Shown here piece after piece: positions 54,464 to 63,416 of a stretch of DNA of 64,000 nucleotides. Below the pieces are notes generated by a model. It was not told the origin of the DNA, did not search any database, and was given only the letters and a program-made list of their open reading frames with translations. The position numbers and the translations under genes are program-made. The stretch's first letter is position 1. Each line of letters begins with the position of its first letter. The stretch comes from Pseudomonas sp. PDNC002 (GTDB lineage Bacteria > Pseudomonadota > Gammaproteobacteria > Pseudomonadales > Pseudomonadaceae): assembly GCF_016919445.1 (NCBI RefSeq), contig NZ_CP070356.1, forward strand, positions 5,831,502-5,895,501, given 5' to 3'.

Positions 54464-56158
54464 TCAGATGCGGAACTGCCCCACGAGCTGGCGCAGGCGC
54501 TCGCCCAGCCCGTTCAGCTCGGTCGCGGTGCGCGCGCCCTTGGCCGCATCGTCGGCGACACTTTCCACGCCGCCAGCGATCTGGTGCACGCTGCGGTTGA
54601 TCTCCTCGGCCACGGCGGTCTGCTCTTCGGCGGCGCTGGCGATCTGCGCGTTCATCGAGTTGATGGTGCCGATCAGCTGGGCGATGGCATCCAGCGACTG
54701 GCCGGCCTGGTTGGCCTGGCCGCGGGTGCGCTCGGCCATCTCGCTGGCGCGCTGCATGGCGTTCACCGAGCCGGCGGTGGTGCCCTGCAGGCGGTCGATC
54801 ATCTGCTGGATTTCGCCGGTGCTCTGCTGGGTGCGGCTGGCCAGCGCACGGACCTCATCGGCGACCACGGCGAAACCACGCCCGGCCTCACCGGCGCGGG
54901 CGGCCTCGATGGCCGCGTTGAGCGCCAGCAGGTTGGTCTGTTCGGCGATGGAGCGGATCACTTCCAGCACGCCAACGATGCCCTGCACGTCCTTGCGCAG
55001 CGTGTCGAGGGAATCGCTGCTGCTACGCACCTCGCCAGCCAGGTCGTTGATCTGCGCCACGCACAGGTCCACCTCGCGCTTGGCGGCCTGACCCTCACGG
55101 TCGGTCTGCTGGGCGGCGTCGGCCGCCTGTTGCGCGCTGCGCGCCACTTCCTGGGCGGCGGCGGTCATTTCGTTGATGGCGGTGGCAACCTGGTCGGTCT
55201 CATGGCGCTGGCCGTCCATCGCGCGCTCGGAGCGCTGCGCCTGCTGGGCCACGTCGCCCACCAGTCCGGACAACTGATTCGTGGTGCCGGCCACCTGCTG
55301 CACCAGCACGTGGATCTTCTCGACGAAGCGGTTGAAGGAGCCGGCCAGTTCACCCAGTTCGTCGTGGCGGCCGAGGTTCAGACGGTGGGTCAGGTTGCCG
55401 TCGCCGGCGGCCATGTCGTCGAGGTTGTCGCGCACCTGGACGATGGGCTGGACGATGGTGCGGCTGAACAGCCCGGCGAGCAGGCCGATCACCACCACCA
55501 GCGCCAGGGCCGCTCCGCCCATGAGCAGCAGCAGGTTGTCTATCTTGGCGTCGAAGGCGGCGCCGGCTTCCTTCACTTCGCGCTCGACGTCGTCAAGGTT
55601 CAGCGAGGTGCCGAATACCAGGTTCCACTTGGACAGATAGTGGGCGTAGCCGATCTTCGGTACGACGGTGTTGCCGCCGGGCAGGGTGAAGCTGTAGCGC
55701 ACATAGTGCTGGCCGCCCTGGCCAGCGCTGACCAACTCGCGGATGGCATAGACGCCGTTGGGGTCGCGATAGCCGCTGAAATCTTCCCCCAGGCGCTCGT
55801 CGCTGGTGCCCTGGAAGACACGTACGGCGCGGGTGTCGTAGCCCCAGAAGTAGCCGCCCTTGCCGTACTCGAGACGCTTGAGGATCGCTATGCCCTGCTC
55901 GCGGGCCTGAGCATCGCCCTGGGCTGCGGCCTGATAGACCGGGCCGACGGCGGCCAGCGCCACATCGACGAAATTCTTCAGCTGGGCTTCGCGATCCTGG
56001 GTCAGGTTCTCGCGGATCTGCGCTTCCTGCTGCGTCGCCAACTGCTTCAGCGCGACGGTGGCGATGGCGCACAACAGCAGGGTGAGGATCAGGATCGGCA
56101 CGATGGCCAGGAGCAGGACCTTGGCGCGCAAACGGAGGGCAGTGTTCAAGGCGTTCAC
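54464..56158 (-). CDS. Methyl-accepting chemotaxis protein with periplasmic Cache-type sensor
   Basis: 564 residues from GTG 56158. One transmembrane helix near 12-35 ([16 protein letters not shown]), a periplasmic sCache-like domain with [19 protein letters not shown] (about 95-115) and [13 protein letters not shown], a second TM ([14 protein letters not shown]), HAMP, then the signalling hairpin [25 protein letters not shown]. No C-terminal pentapeptide tether. An ATG at 56194 or 56197 lies inside the fadD1 terminator, so it is less likely. Ligand unknown. Confidence 0.86.
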   Translation of the reverse strand: MNALNTALRLRAKVLLLAIVPILILTLLLCAIATVALKQLATQQEAQIRENLTQDREAQLKNFVDVALAAVGPVYQAAAQGDAQAREQGIAILKRLEYGKGGYFWGYDTRAVRVFQGTSDERLGEDFSGYRDPNGVYAIRELVSAGQGGQHYVRYSFTLPGGNTVVPKIGYAHYLSKWNLVFGTSLNLDDVEREVKEAGAAFDAKIDNLLLLMGGAALALVVVIGLLAGLFSRTIVQPIVQVRDNLDDMAAGDGNLTHRLNLGRHDELGELAGSFNRFVEKIHVLVQQVAGTTNQLSGLVGDVAQQAQRSERAMDGQRHETDQVATAINEMTAAAQEVARSAQQAADAAQQTDREGQAAKREVDLCVAQINDLAGEVRSSSDSLDTLRKDVQGIVGVLEVIRSIAEQTNLLALNAAIEAARAGEAGRGFAVVADEVRALASRTQQSTGEIQQMIDRLQGTTAGSVNAMQRASEMAERTRGQANQAGQSLDAIAQLIGTINSMNAQIASAAEEQTAVAEEINRSVHQIAGGVESVADDAAKGARTATELNGLGERLRQLVGQFRI

Positions 56159-56195
56159 CTCAGGCGGATAAGGGACATGGCTTCCTTGCCCCATC

Positions 56196-56222
56196 AAAAA
56201 ACCCGCCTTGCGGCGGGTTTCT
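56196..56222 (-). terminator. Intrinsic terminator of fadD1
   Basis: In the minus direction: stem AACCCGCC / GGCGGGTT with loop GCAA and a following run of Ts. It isolates fadD1 from the chemoreceptor gene downstream. Confidence 0.9.
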
Positions 56223-56233
56223 TGTATATCGGC

Positions 56234-57919
56234 TTAGGCCCTGATCTTCTTGAGCTCTTCGTCGCGCAATTCGCGGCGCAGGATCTTGCCGACGTTGGTG
56301 GTCGGCAGGCTGTCACGGAACTCCACGGACTTGGGACGCTTGTAGCCGGTGAGGTTGTCGTGCATGTGCTGCATGACTTGCTCCTTGGTCAGGGTGACGC
56401 CCGGCTTGGACACCACGAAGACCTTGATCGCCTCGCCGGATTTCTCGTCCGGGATACCGATGGCGGCGCACTGCAGCACGCCCGGCAGGGTGGCGAGCAC
56501 ATCTTCCAGCTCGTTGGGGTACACGTTGAAGCCCGACACCAGGATCATGTCCTTCTTGCGGTCGACGATACGCATGTAGCCGTCTTCCTGGATGATCGCG
56601 ATGTCGCCGGTACGCAGCCAGCCGTCCTTGTCGAGGATCTCGTCGGTGGCTTCCTGGCGCTGCCAGTAGCCTTTCATCACCTGCGGGCCCTTGACGCACA
56701 GCTCGCCACGCTCGCCCAGCGGCAGGTCCTGGCCGTCATCGCTGATGACCTTGCACTGGGTCGACGGAACCGGGATGCCGATGGTGCCGATCTGGATGTT
56801 CTGGAACGGGTTCACCGAGACCACCGGACTGGTTTCGGTCATGCCGTAGCCTTCGCAGATGGCGCAGCCGGTGACGTCTTTCCAGCGCTCGGCAGCGGCC
56901 TGTTGCAGAGCCATGCCGCCGGAGAGGGTCAGCTTCAGCGCGGAGAAGTCCAGCTTGCGGAAGCCTTCGTTGTTGCACAGGCCGACGAACAGGGTGTTCA
57001 GGCCAACGAAACCGGTGAACTTCCACTGCGACAGTTCCTTGACCATGCTGGCCAGGTCGCGCGGGTTGGTTACCAGGATGTTGTGGTTGCCGGTGAGCAT
57101 CATCGCCATGCAATGGAAGGTGAAGGCGTAGATGTGGTACAGCGGCAGCGGGGTGATGAGGATCTCGCAACCTTCGTTGAGGTTGGCGCCCATCAGTGCC
57201 TTGCACTGCAGCATGTTGGCGACCAGGTTGCGGTGGGTCAGCATCGCGCCCTTGGCCACGCCGGTGGTGCCACCGGTGTACTGCAGCACGGCGACGTCGT
57301 CGTTGTGCGGCGAGACTTCCTTCACCGCCTTGCCACGGCCCTTGGCCAGGACGTCGGTGAGCTTCTGCGCGTTGGCGATGTTGTAGGCCGGGACCATCTT
57401 CTTGATGTTCTTGACCACGAAATTGACGATGAAGCGCTTGAGCGGCGGCAGCATGTCACCCACTTCGGTGACGATGACGTTGCGGATGCCGGTCTTGGGC
57501 AGCACTTCCTCGGCCAGGTGCGCCATGTTCGCCAGGCACACCAGCGCCTTGGCGCCGGAGTCGTTGAACTGGTGCTCCATTTCCCGCGCGGTGTACAGCG
57601 GGTTGGTGTTGACCACGACCAGGCCGGCGCGCATGGCGCCGAAGACCACGACCGGGTACTGGAGCACGTTGGGCAGTTGCACGGCGATGCGGTCGCCGGG
57701 CTTGAGATCGGTGTGTTGCTGCAGGTAGGCGGCGAAGTCCCCGGAGAGCTTGTACATCTCACCGTAGGTCAGGGTCTTGCCCAGGTTGCTGAAGGCAGGC
57801 TTGTCTGCAAAACGTTGGCAGGATTCTTTGAGTACCGCGAGGATGTTCGGGTACTGGTCAGCGTTGATCTCGGCAGCGATCCCCACTGGGTATTTGTCCT
57901 TCCAGAAATTGTCGGTCAT
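56234..57919 (-). CDS. fadD1: Long-chain-fatty-acid--CoA ligase FadD1
   Basis: 561 residues. Adenylate-forming acyl-CoA synthetase: ATP/AMP motif YTGGTTGVAKGAMLTHRNL, YGMTETSP, and GWLRTGDIA near residue 445, plus FadD signature DRKKDMILVSGFNVYPNELE. Activates long-chain fatty acids at the inner membrane for beta-oxidation. Closest to FadD1 of P. aeruginosa by start (WKDKYPVGIAAEIN) and by location, with fadD2 upstream beyond ydcH. Has its own terminator. Confidence 0.93.
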   Translation of the reverse strand: MTDNFWKDKYPVGIAAEINADQYPNILAVLKESCQRFADKPAFSNLGKTLTYGEMYKLSGDFAAYLQQHTDLKPGDRIAVQLPNVLQYPVVVFGAMRAGLVVVNTNPLYTAREMEHQFNDSGAKALVCLANMAHLAEEVLPKTGIRNVIVTEVGDMLPPLKRFIVNFVVKNIKKMVPAYNIANAQKLTDVLAKGRGKAVKEVSPHNDDVAVLQYTGGTTGVAKGAMLTHRNLVANMLQCKALMGANLNEGCEILITPLPLYHIYAFTFHCMAMMLTGNHNILVTNPRDLASMVKELSQWKFTGFVGLNTLFVGLCNNEGFRKLDFSALKLTLSGGMALQQAAAERWKDVTGCAICEGYGMTETSPVVSVNPFQNIQIGTIGIPVPSTQCKVISDDGQDLPLGERGELCVKGPQVMKGYWQRQEATDEILDKDGWLRTGDIAIIQEDGYMRIVDRKKDMILVSGFNVYPNELEDVLATLPGVLQCAAIGIPDEKSGEAIKVFVVSKPGVTLTKEQVMQHMHDNLTGYKRPKSVEFRDSLPTTNVGKILRRELRDEELKKIRA

Positions 57920-58363
57920 GGAAGCCCACTCCTAAGCAACAGCTCATCTTTACCGCGTTCGCGGTTCTTTGTTGTGTTTATGTCGCTTTCCCCTGCTCGG
58001 GGAGCGAAAAGCGGGCCGAGATTATCAGCTTTGATAAACAGCGACCAGCACCAAACACAGGCTTGCCCGTAAGAAAAATGACCAGAGACAGGCTTTCCGG
58101 TCACCAACCTTCCATTCGTCGGAAAAGCCCGTCCCAGAAGGCTCGCAGCCTTGTTGGATTGTCTGACAAAGTGGATTTCAGGGAAATGAAACCGGCAAAA
58201 AGGATGGGAAATGGTCGCCGGACCGGTCGCCATGACGGGGTAGATCGTCGGAGTCCGATCAGGCGGTTTCGCCCCGCTCCACGCGGCGCCTTCACTGATC
58301 TACCTCAACACTATCCAGGTCGGGATCTCGCAAAGTGCTACTGCCCTCTCCTGGAGAACCCTC
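57920..58363. other. Intergenic region between fadD1 and ydcH
   Basis: 444 bases with AT-rich parts, upstream of both divergent genes. One inverted repeat, TTATCA-GCTT-TGATAA (58022-58037), is a possible operator. I did not find a convincing PsrA box (GAAAC-N4-GTTTC). Confidence 0.5.
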
Positions 58364-58600
58364 ATGTTTCCCGAATACCGTGAAAAGATTACCCGCCTCA
58401 AAGCCGAGGACCCGCATTTCGCCAAGCTCTTCCATAGTCACAACGATCTCGACCAGGAGATCAAGAACATGGAAGCCGGCATCACCCCCGCATCGCACGA
58501 CACCATCGAGTCGCTGAAGAAGCAGAAACTGCAGCTCAAGGACGATCTCTACGAGATTCTGCGCAAGAAGGACGGCTGCTGTGGCGGCTGCGGTGGTTGA
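58364..58600 (+). CDS. YdcH family small protein with Cys-rich tail
   Basis: 78 residues of the DUF465/YdcH coiled-coil family (FPEYREKITRLKAEDPHFAKLF, then a KKQKLQLKDDLYEIL helix). C-terminus is KKDGCCGGCGG, with three cysteines and many glycines, which is not part of the family core and could bind a metal. Between fadD1 and fadD2 but on the opposite strand. Followed by a strong terminator. Confidence 0.86.
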   Translation: MFPEYREKITRLKAEDPHFAKLFHSHNDLDQEIKNMEAGITPASHDTIESLKKQKLQLKDDLYEILRKKDGCCGGCGG

Positions 58601-58630
58601 CTAGGGCTGGCCGACAACCCGCCATAAATA

Positions 58631-58664
58631 AAAAGGGGGCTGATCCAAGATCAGCCCCCTTTTT
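58631..58664. terminator. Strong bidirectional terminator between ydcH and fadD2
   Basis: Stem AAAAGGGGGCTGAT / ATCAGCCCCCTTTT with a short loop, with A-run before and T-run after, so it can end both genes. Confidence 0.93.
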
Positions 58665-58678
58665 CATTCACGCTCGAC

Positions 58679-60367
58679 TCAGGCGGTTTCGCGCAGCTCC
58701 CGGCGCAGGATCTTGCCCACCGGAGTCATCGGCAAGGCGTCTTTCAGCACGATGTGCTTGGGCACCTTGTAGCCGGTGAAGTTTTCCTTGCAGTAGGCCT
58801 TGAGCTCCTCGACGGTCACGCCGCCCTCGCGGGCCACGACGAAGAGTTTCACCGCCTCGCCGGATTTCTCGTCCGGCACGCCGACCGCCGCGCAGTTGGC
58901 GACTTTCGGGTGGGCCATGACCACGTCTTCGATCTCGTTGGGGTAGACGTTGAAGCCGGAGACGATGATCAGGTCCTTCTTGCGGTCGACGATGCGGGTG
59001 AAGCCGTCCGGGTCGATCACCGCGATGTCGCCGGTGCGCAGCCAGCCATCGGCGTCCAGCACCTCGGCGGTGGCTTCTTCGCGCTGCCAGTAGCCCTTCA
59101 TCACCTGCGGGCCCTTCACGCATAGCTCACCGCGTTCGCCCAGGCCGACGTCATTGCCGTCGTCGTCGATCACTTTCAGCGCGGTGCCCGGCACCGGGAT
59201 GCCAACGGTGCCCAGGCGCGCCTGGTCGCCGTAGGGGTTGGTGCTGACCACCGGGGAGGTCTCGGTAAGGCCATAGCCCTCGACGACGGTGCAGCCGGTC
59301 ATGGCCTTCCAGCGCTCGGCGGTGGCGGTGACCAGCGCGGTGCCGCCGGAGTTGGTGACCTTCAGGTTGGAGAAGTCCAGCTCCTTGAATTCCGGGCGGT
59401 CCATCAGGGCGACGAACAGGGTGTTCAGGCCCAGCAGCGCGGAGAAGCGCCACTTCTTCAGTTCCTTGATGAAGCCGGGGATGTCGCGCGGGTTGCTGAT
59501 CAGCACGTTGTGGTTGCCGTTGACCATCATGCACATGCAGTTCGCGGTGAAGGCATAGATGTGGTACAGCGGCAGCGGCGCGATCATCACCTCGTTGCCG
59601 ACCTGCATCAGCGGCTTGCCGTCCGGGCCATGCTGCTGCAGGCAGGCATGCACCTGCTGCATGTTGGCCACCAGGTTGCCGTGGGTGAGCATGGCGCCCT
59701 TGGCCACGCCGGTGGTGCCGCCGGTGTACTGCAGCACCGCGATGTCTTCCAGGCCGACCTTGACCGGCTGCAGGCCGTGGCCGCGGCCCTGGCGCAGGGC
59801 CGACTTGAAGGAGACGGCCTGGGGCAGGTTGTACTCCGGCACCATCTTCTTCACGTACTTGACCACGGTGTTGACCAGCAGGCCCTTAAGCGTTGGCTGC
59901 AGGTCGCCCATCTGGGCTTCGATCAGGTACTCGATGCCGGTATCGGGCAGCACTTCCTGCACCAGCTTGCCGAACAGGTTCACGTAGACCAGCGCGCGGG
60001 CGCCGGAATCCTTGAACTGGTGGCGCATCTCGCGAGCAGTGTAGAGCGGGTTGGTGTTGACCACGATGAGGCCGGCGCGCAGGGCACCGAACACGGCGAT
60101 GGGGTATTGCAGGATGTTCGGCATCTGCACGGCGATGCGGTCGCCGGGCTTGAGGTCGGTGTGCTTCTGCAGGTACGCGCCGAAGGCGGCGGACAGGCGA
60201 TCCAGCTCGGCGTAGGTCAGGGTCACGCCCATGTTGCTGAAGGCCGGGCGGTCGGCGAACTTCTTGCAGGAGCGTTCGAAGACTTCCACCACCGACTTGT
60301 AGGCGGTCAGGTCAATGTCGCTGGGCACGCCGGCCGGGCGTTTGTCGTTCCAGAAATCAGGTTGCAT
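58679..60367 (-). CDS. fadD2: Long-chain-fatty-acid--CoA ligase FadD2
   Basis: 562 residues, paralogous with the neighbouring FadD1. YTGGTTGVAKGAMLTHGNL, VEGYGLTETSPVVS and GWLRTGDIAVIDPDG are the adenylation motifs; DRKKDLIIVSGFNVYPNEIE the FadD signature. In P. aeruginosa FadD2 is the partner of FadD1, with a different chain-length preference. Upstream 307 bases hold the promoter region shared with the lysophospholipase side. Confidence 0.93.
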   Translation of the reverse strand: MQPDFWNDKRPAGVPSDIDLTAYKSVVEVFERSCKKFADRPAFSNMGVTLTYAELDRLSAAFGAYLQKHTDLKPGDRIAVQMPNILQYPIAVFGALRAGLIVVNTNPLYTAREMRHQFKDSGARALVYVNLFGKLVQEVLPDTGIEYLIEAQMGDLQPTLKGLLVNTVVKYVKKMVPEYNLPQAVSFKSALRQGRGHGLQPVKVGLEDIAVLQYTGGTTGVAKGAMLTHGNLVANMQQVHACLQQHGPDGKPLMQVGNEVMIAPLPLYHIYAFTANCMCMMVNGNHNVLISNPRDIPGFIKELKKWRFSALLGLNTLFVALMDRPEFKELDFSNLKVTNSGGTALVTATAERWKAMTGCTVVEGYGLTETSPVVSTNPYGDQARLGTVGIPVPGTALKVIDDDGNDVGLGERGELCVKGPQVMKGYWQREEATAEVLDADGWLRTGDIAVIDPDGFTRIVDRKKDLIIVSGFNVYPNEIEDVVMAHPKVANCAAVGVPDEKSGEAVKLFVVAREGGVTVEELKAYCKENFTGYKVPKHIVLKDALPMTPVGKILRRELRETA

Positions 60368-60674
60368 TTATTCTTGTCCTCATACCTGAGCGAAACCGAA
60401 CCGTCATTGCGGTCATTCGACGGAAGCTAGCAGTTCCTTTGGTCATCGCAAAGACTCCAGGCGGCGTCATAGACTGCGTGAATCTTGCGCCACCATCCCG
60501 GCATGGCGCGGGATAGAGCTGACGGCCGCCTAGGACGGGCCTTACACGACACCATCAGGGCGCTGTCAGCAATCCATACAGAAGATGTCTCGGCGTGGCA
60601 GAATCGCCCCATCCGGCCCGTTCCATGGCCCCCATTCCAATAAGAATCGACGAACAAGAACAAGGATGGACCCC
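60368..60674. other. Intergenic region between fadD2 and the lysophospholipase gene
   Basis: 307 bases with no gene. A GTCATT direct repeat (CCGTCATTGCGGTCATTCG) near 60410 and two further short repeats are visible, nothing I can name; promoters for both divergent genes must lie here. Confidence 0.45.
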
Positions 60675-61628
60675 ATGCCCTACGCCGCCTACTGGCTTGC
60701 CGCCAGCGACGAGACACCGCTCTACACCCGCCACTGGGCGCCGGAAGGCCCGTCCCGCGGCGCCCTGATGCTGTCCCACGGCATGGCCGAGCACGCCGGC
60801 CGCTACGAGCGCCTGGGGCTGGCGCTGAACGCCGCCGGCTATCACCTCTATGCCATCGATCAGCGCGGCCACGGCCGCACCGCCGAGAACGGCGAGCTGG
60901 GCCATTACGCCGATCGCGGCGGCTGGGGCAAGGTGATCGGCGACCTGCACACGCTCAACCAGCATGTGCGCGAGGAACACCCGGACTTGCCGATCATCCT
61001 GCTCGGCCACAGCATGGGCAGCTACATCGGCAGCGCCTACCTGATGCAGCACAGCGCCAGCGTGAAGGCGGCGGTGCTCTCCGGCTCCAACTACCAGCCG
61101 GTCGCGCTGTACAAAAGCGCCCGCGCCATCGCCCGCTTCGAACGCTGGCGCCAGGGCCCGCTGGGGCACAGCGCGCTGATCGACTTCCTGTCCTTCGGCT
61201 CGTTCAACAAGGCCTTCAAGCCCAATCGCACCGCCTTCGACTGGCTCAGCCGCGACCCGGTCGAAGTCGACAAGTACGTCGCCGACCCGCTCTGCGGCTT
61301 CCGCTGCAGCAACCAGCTGTGGGTGGACCTGCTCGGCGGCCTGGCCGACATCACTCCGGTGGAGCACCTGTCGCGCATCCGCAACGACCTGCCCGTACTG
61401 GTAATCGGCGGCGAACGCGACCCGGTGAGCCAGGGCAAGCGCCTGCGCGATCTCGCCCAGGCGATGACCCGCGCCGGGGTTCGTGACGTCCAACTGAAGA
61501 TTTATCCCGACGCTCGCCACGAGTTGTTCAACGAGAGCAACCGCGACGAGGTCATCCACAACCTGATCGACTGGCTGGGCGTGCAGTGCCCGGTCCCGCA
61601 GGTCGAGAAATCCGAGGAACCCCTATGA
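60675..61628 (+). CDS. Alpha/beta hydrolase (lysophospholipase/monoacylglycerol lipase-like)
   Basis: 317 residues. Nucleophile Ser113 in LLGHSMGSYIG (GHSMG), HG motif MLSHGMAEHAGRYE, Asp and His near GGERDPVSQG and PDARHELFNE complete the triad. Related to PA3301 and monoacylglycerol lipases, which free fatty acids for FadD. ATG 60675 with AAGGA eight bases before is preferred; ATG 60666 would add three residues. Overlaps phaJ1 (ATGA). Confidence 0.9.
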   Translation: MPYAAYWLAASDETPLYTRHWAPEGPSRGALMLSHGMAEHAGRYERLGLALNAAGYHLYAIDQRGHGRTAENGELGHYADRGGWGKVIGDLHTLNQHVREEHPDLPIILLGHSMGSYIGSAYLMQHSASVKAAVLSGSNYQPVALYKSARAIARFERWRQGPLGHSALIDFLSFGSFNKAFKPNRTAFDWLSRDPVEVDKYVADPLCGFRCSNQLWVDLLGGLADITPVEHLSRIRNDLPVLVIGGERDPVSQGKRLRDLAQAMTRAGVRDVQLKIYPDARHELFNESNRDEVIHNLIDWLGVQCPVPQVEKSEEPL

Positions 61629-62095
61629 CTTCCGTGCAGAACGTCCCCTATGAAGAACTCGAAGTCGGCCAGAAGGCCAACTTCAAGCGCAGCGTCGGCG
61701 AGCGCGACATCCAGCTGTTCGCCGAGGTCTCCGGCGACCGCAACCCGGTGCACCTGGACGCCGACTACGCCGCCACCACCCAGTTCAAGGAGCGCATCGC
61801 CCACGGCATGCTCACCGGCGCGCTGATCAGCGCGGCGATCGCCACCACCCTGCCCGGCCCGGGCACCATCTACCTCGGCCAGAACCTGACGTTCACCCGC
61901 CCGGTGAAGCTCGGTGACGAACTGACGGTGGAACTGGAAGTGCTGGAAAAGCTGCCGAAGAACCGCGTGCGCATCGGCACCGTGGTGCTCAACCAGGACG
62001 GCAAAGCCGTGGTGAAAGGCGAGGCCGAAGTGATGGCGCCCGCTGAGAAACTCAACATCGAACTGCCTGTCCTGCCGCCGATCACCATCGGCTGA
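61625..62095 (+). CDS. phaJ1: (R)-specific enoyl-CoA hydratase PhaJ1
   Basis: 156 residues, MaoC-like hot-dog fold. Asp38 and His43 in VSGDRNPVHLDADYAATTQF are the catalytic pair of hydratase-2 enzymes (Asp31/His36 in Aeromonas caviae PhaJ). Strongly resembles P. aeruginosa PhaJ1. Converts trans-2-enoyl-CoA to (R)-3-hydroxyacyl-CoA, linking beta-oxidation to PHA synthesis. Overlaps the lysophospholipase gene, with which it forms an operon. Confidence 0.92.
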   Translation: MTSVQNVPYEELEVGQKANFKRSVGERDIQLFAEVSGDRNPVHLDADYAATTQFKERIAHGMLTGALISAAIATTLPGPGTIYLGQNLTFTRPVKLGDELTVELEVLEKLPKNRVRIGTVVLNQDGKAVVKGEAEVMAPAEKLNIELPVLPPITIG

Positions 62096-62103
62096 CGGAC
62101 GCT

Positions 62104-62127
62104 CCGGGGCCGGCCATCCGGCCCCGG
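62104..62127 (+). terminator. Hairpin after phaJ1
   Basis: Perfect ten-base stem CCGGGGCCGG / CCGGCCCCGG with loop CCAT, no T-run. Likely partial terminator before the next gene. Confidence 0.55.
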
Positions 62128-62146
62128 AAACTTGTATACAGTTTCC
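62126..62146 (+). promoter_or_regulatory. Candidate operator upstream of the MFS gene
   Basis: GGAAACTTGTATACAGTTTCC: a nearly symmetric palindrome with TGTATACA at the core and GGAAAC / GTTTCC arms, 92 bases before the MFS start. Such cores are used by GntR- and TetR-type repressors. Function inferred only from symmetry. Confidence 0.4.
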
Positions 62147-62237
62147 CGCTCGACTACCCTGCCCCCGTCACCTCATATCCATCCGGGATAACCGAAGGCT
62201 TCGTGCCCGAAACCCCTCACCGGGAATCGGAGCCGCC

Positions 62238-63416
62238 ATGGACCTTCGACTGCTATTGCTATCGCTCTGCACCTTCGCCGCGGGCCTCGCCGAGGCCATT
62301 CTTACCGGCATCCTGCCCTCGCTCGCCGCCGACCTGCACGTCTCCCTCAGCCTCGCCGGCCAGCTCACCAGCCTGTTTTCCCTGAGTTTCGCCATCGCCG
62401 CGCCGCTGCTCGGCTGGCTGACCCGTGGCGCCGATTGCCGACGGCTGCTGGTGATCACCCTGCTCGTATTCGCCGCATTCAACGCTGGCGCAGCGCTGAG
62501 CCCTGGCTACACCACGCTGCTGTTGATGCGCATCGGCATGGCCGCCTGCTGCGGGCTGCTGATCATGCAGGCCAGCCTGCTGGCGGTGGAGCTGGCGCCG
62601 CCGGCCCAGCGCGGGCGCGCCATCGGCCTGATCTTCATGGGCATCAGCGGTTCGCTGGTGTTCGGCGTACCGGCCGGCGTGCTGGTCAACGACTGGTTCG
62701 GCTGGCGCTGGATCTTCGCCGCCATCGCCCTCTACTCGCTGCCCCTGGCCGCCCTGCTGCTGATCGCCCTGCCCCGCCGCGCGCTGGACAGCCCGGCCAA
62801 TGGCGCGGCCTACAAACGTCAACTGCGCAGCCCGGCGCTGAACCTGGCGCAACTGGTGTCGATCCTCCTGTTGGGCGGGCACTTCACCCTGTTCGCCTAC
62901 ATCACGCCGTGGTTCCAGCAGGTCGCCGGGATCACCGACAGCCAGGGCATCGCCCTCACCCTGCTGCTGATCGGCCTCGCGGCCATCGGTGGCGGTTACC
63001 TGGGCGGCTGGCTGAGCGACCACCTCGGCCATCGCCGTGCACTGGTCGTGGTGCCGGTGTCGTTCGCCCTGGCGATGACGGCGATCCCGCTGAGCCTCGG
63101 GCATCCCTGGCTGTTGCTGGTGGCGCTGATGGTCTGGAGCACCATCAGCTGGATGATTTCGCCAGCGGTGCAGAGCTACCTGCTGGCCAGCGATCCCGCC
63201 AGCGGCAGCGCGGGCGTGGCGCTGAACACCTCGGCCATGCACCTGGGCGTGGCCCTCGGCGCGGCGCTGGGTGGCGCGGTGATCAGCCTGGCGGGCATCG
63301 CCTGGACGCCCTGGGTCGGCATCGGCCTGGTGGCGGTATCGGTGCTGTGCGCGGCGCTGTCCTGCTGGTTCGCACGCGAACCGCAGGCAGCGGGGTTCAG
63401 TGCGCCTTCACGGTGA
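62238..63416 (+). CDS. MFS transporter (DHA1 family)
   Basis: 392 residues with about 12 transmembrane segments. TM2-3 region has PLLGWLTRGADCRRLLVITL and the fifth segment SLVFGVPAGVLVNDWFGWRWIFA. Start ATG follows CGGAGCC. A different clade from the other MFS protein of this window. End overlaps the convergent membrane fusion gene by 20 bases. A near-palindrome upstream may be its operator. Substrate unknown. Confidence 0.9.
   Translation: MDLRLLLLSLCTFAAGLAEAILTGILPSLAADLHVSLSLAGQLTSLFSLSFAIAAPLLGWLTRGADCRRLLVITLLVFAAFNAGAALSPGYTTLLLMRIGMAACCGLLIMQASLLAVELAPPAQRGRAIGLIFMGISGSLVFGVPAGVLVNDWFGWRWIFAAIALYSLPLAALLLIALPRRALDSPANGAAYKRQLRSPALNLAQLVSILLLGGHFTLFAYITPWFQQVAGITDSQGIALTLLLIGLAAIGGGYLGGWLSDHLGHRRALVVVPVSFALAMTAIPLSLGHPWLLLVALMVWSTISWMISPAVQSYLLASDPASGSAGVALNTSAMHLGVALGAALGGAVISLAGIAWTPWVGIGLVAVSVLCAALSCWFAREPQAAGFSAPSR

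Noticed and set aside
56158..56197. Chemoreceptor start at ATG 56194 or 56197
   Set aside because: It lies inside the fadD1 terminator hairpin, so a downstream GTG is preferred, though not certain.
57920..58363. PsrA box in front of fadD1
   Set aside because: No GAAAC-N4-GTTTC pair; isolated GTTTC and GAAAC motifs only.
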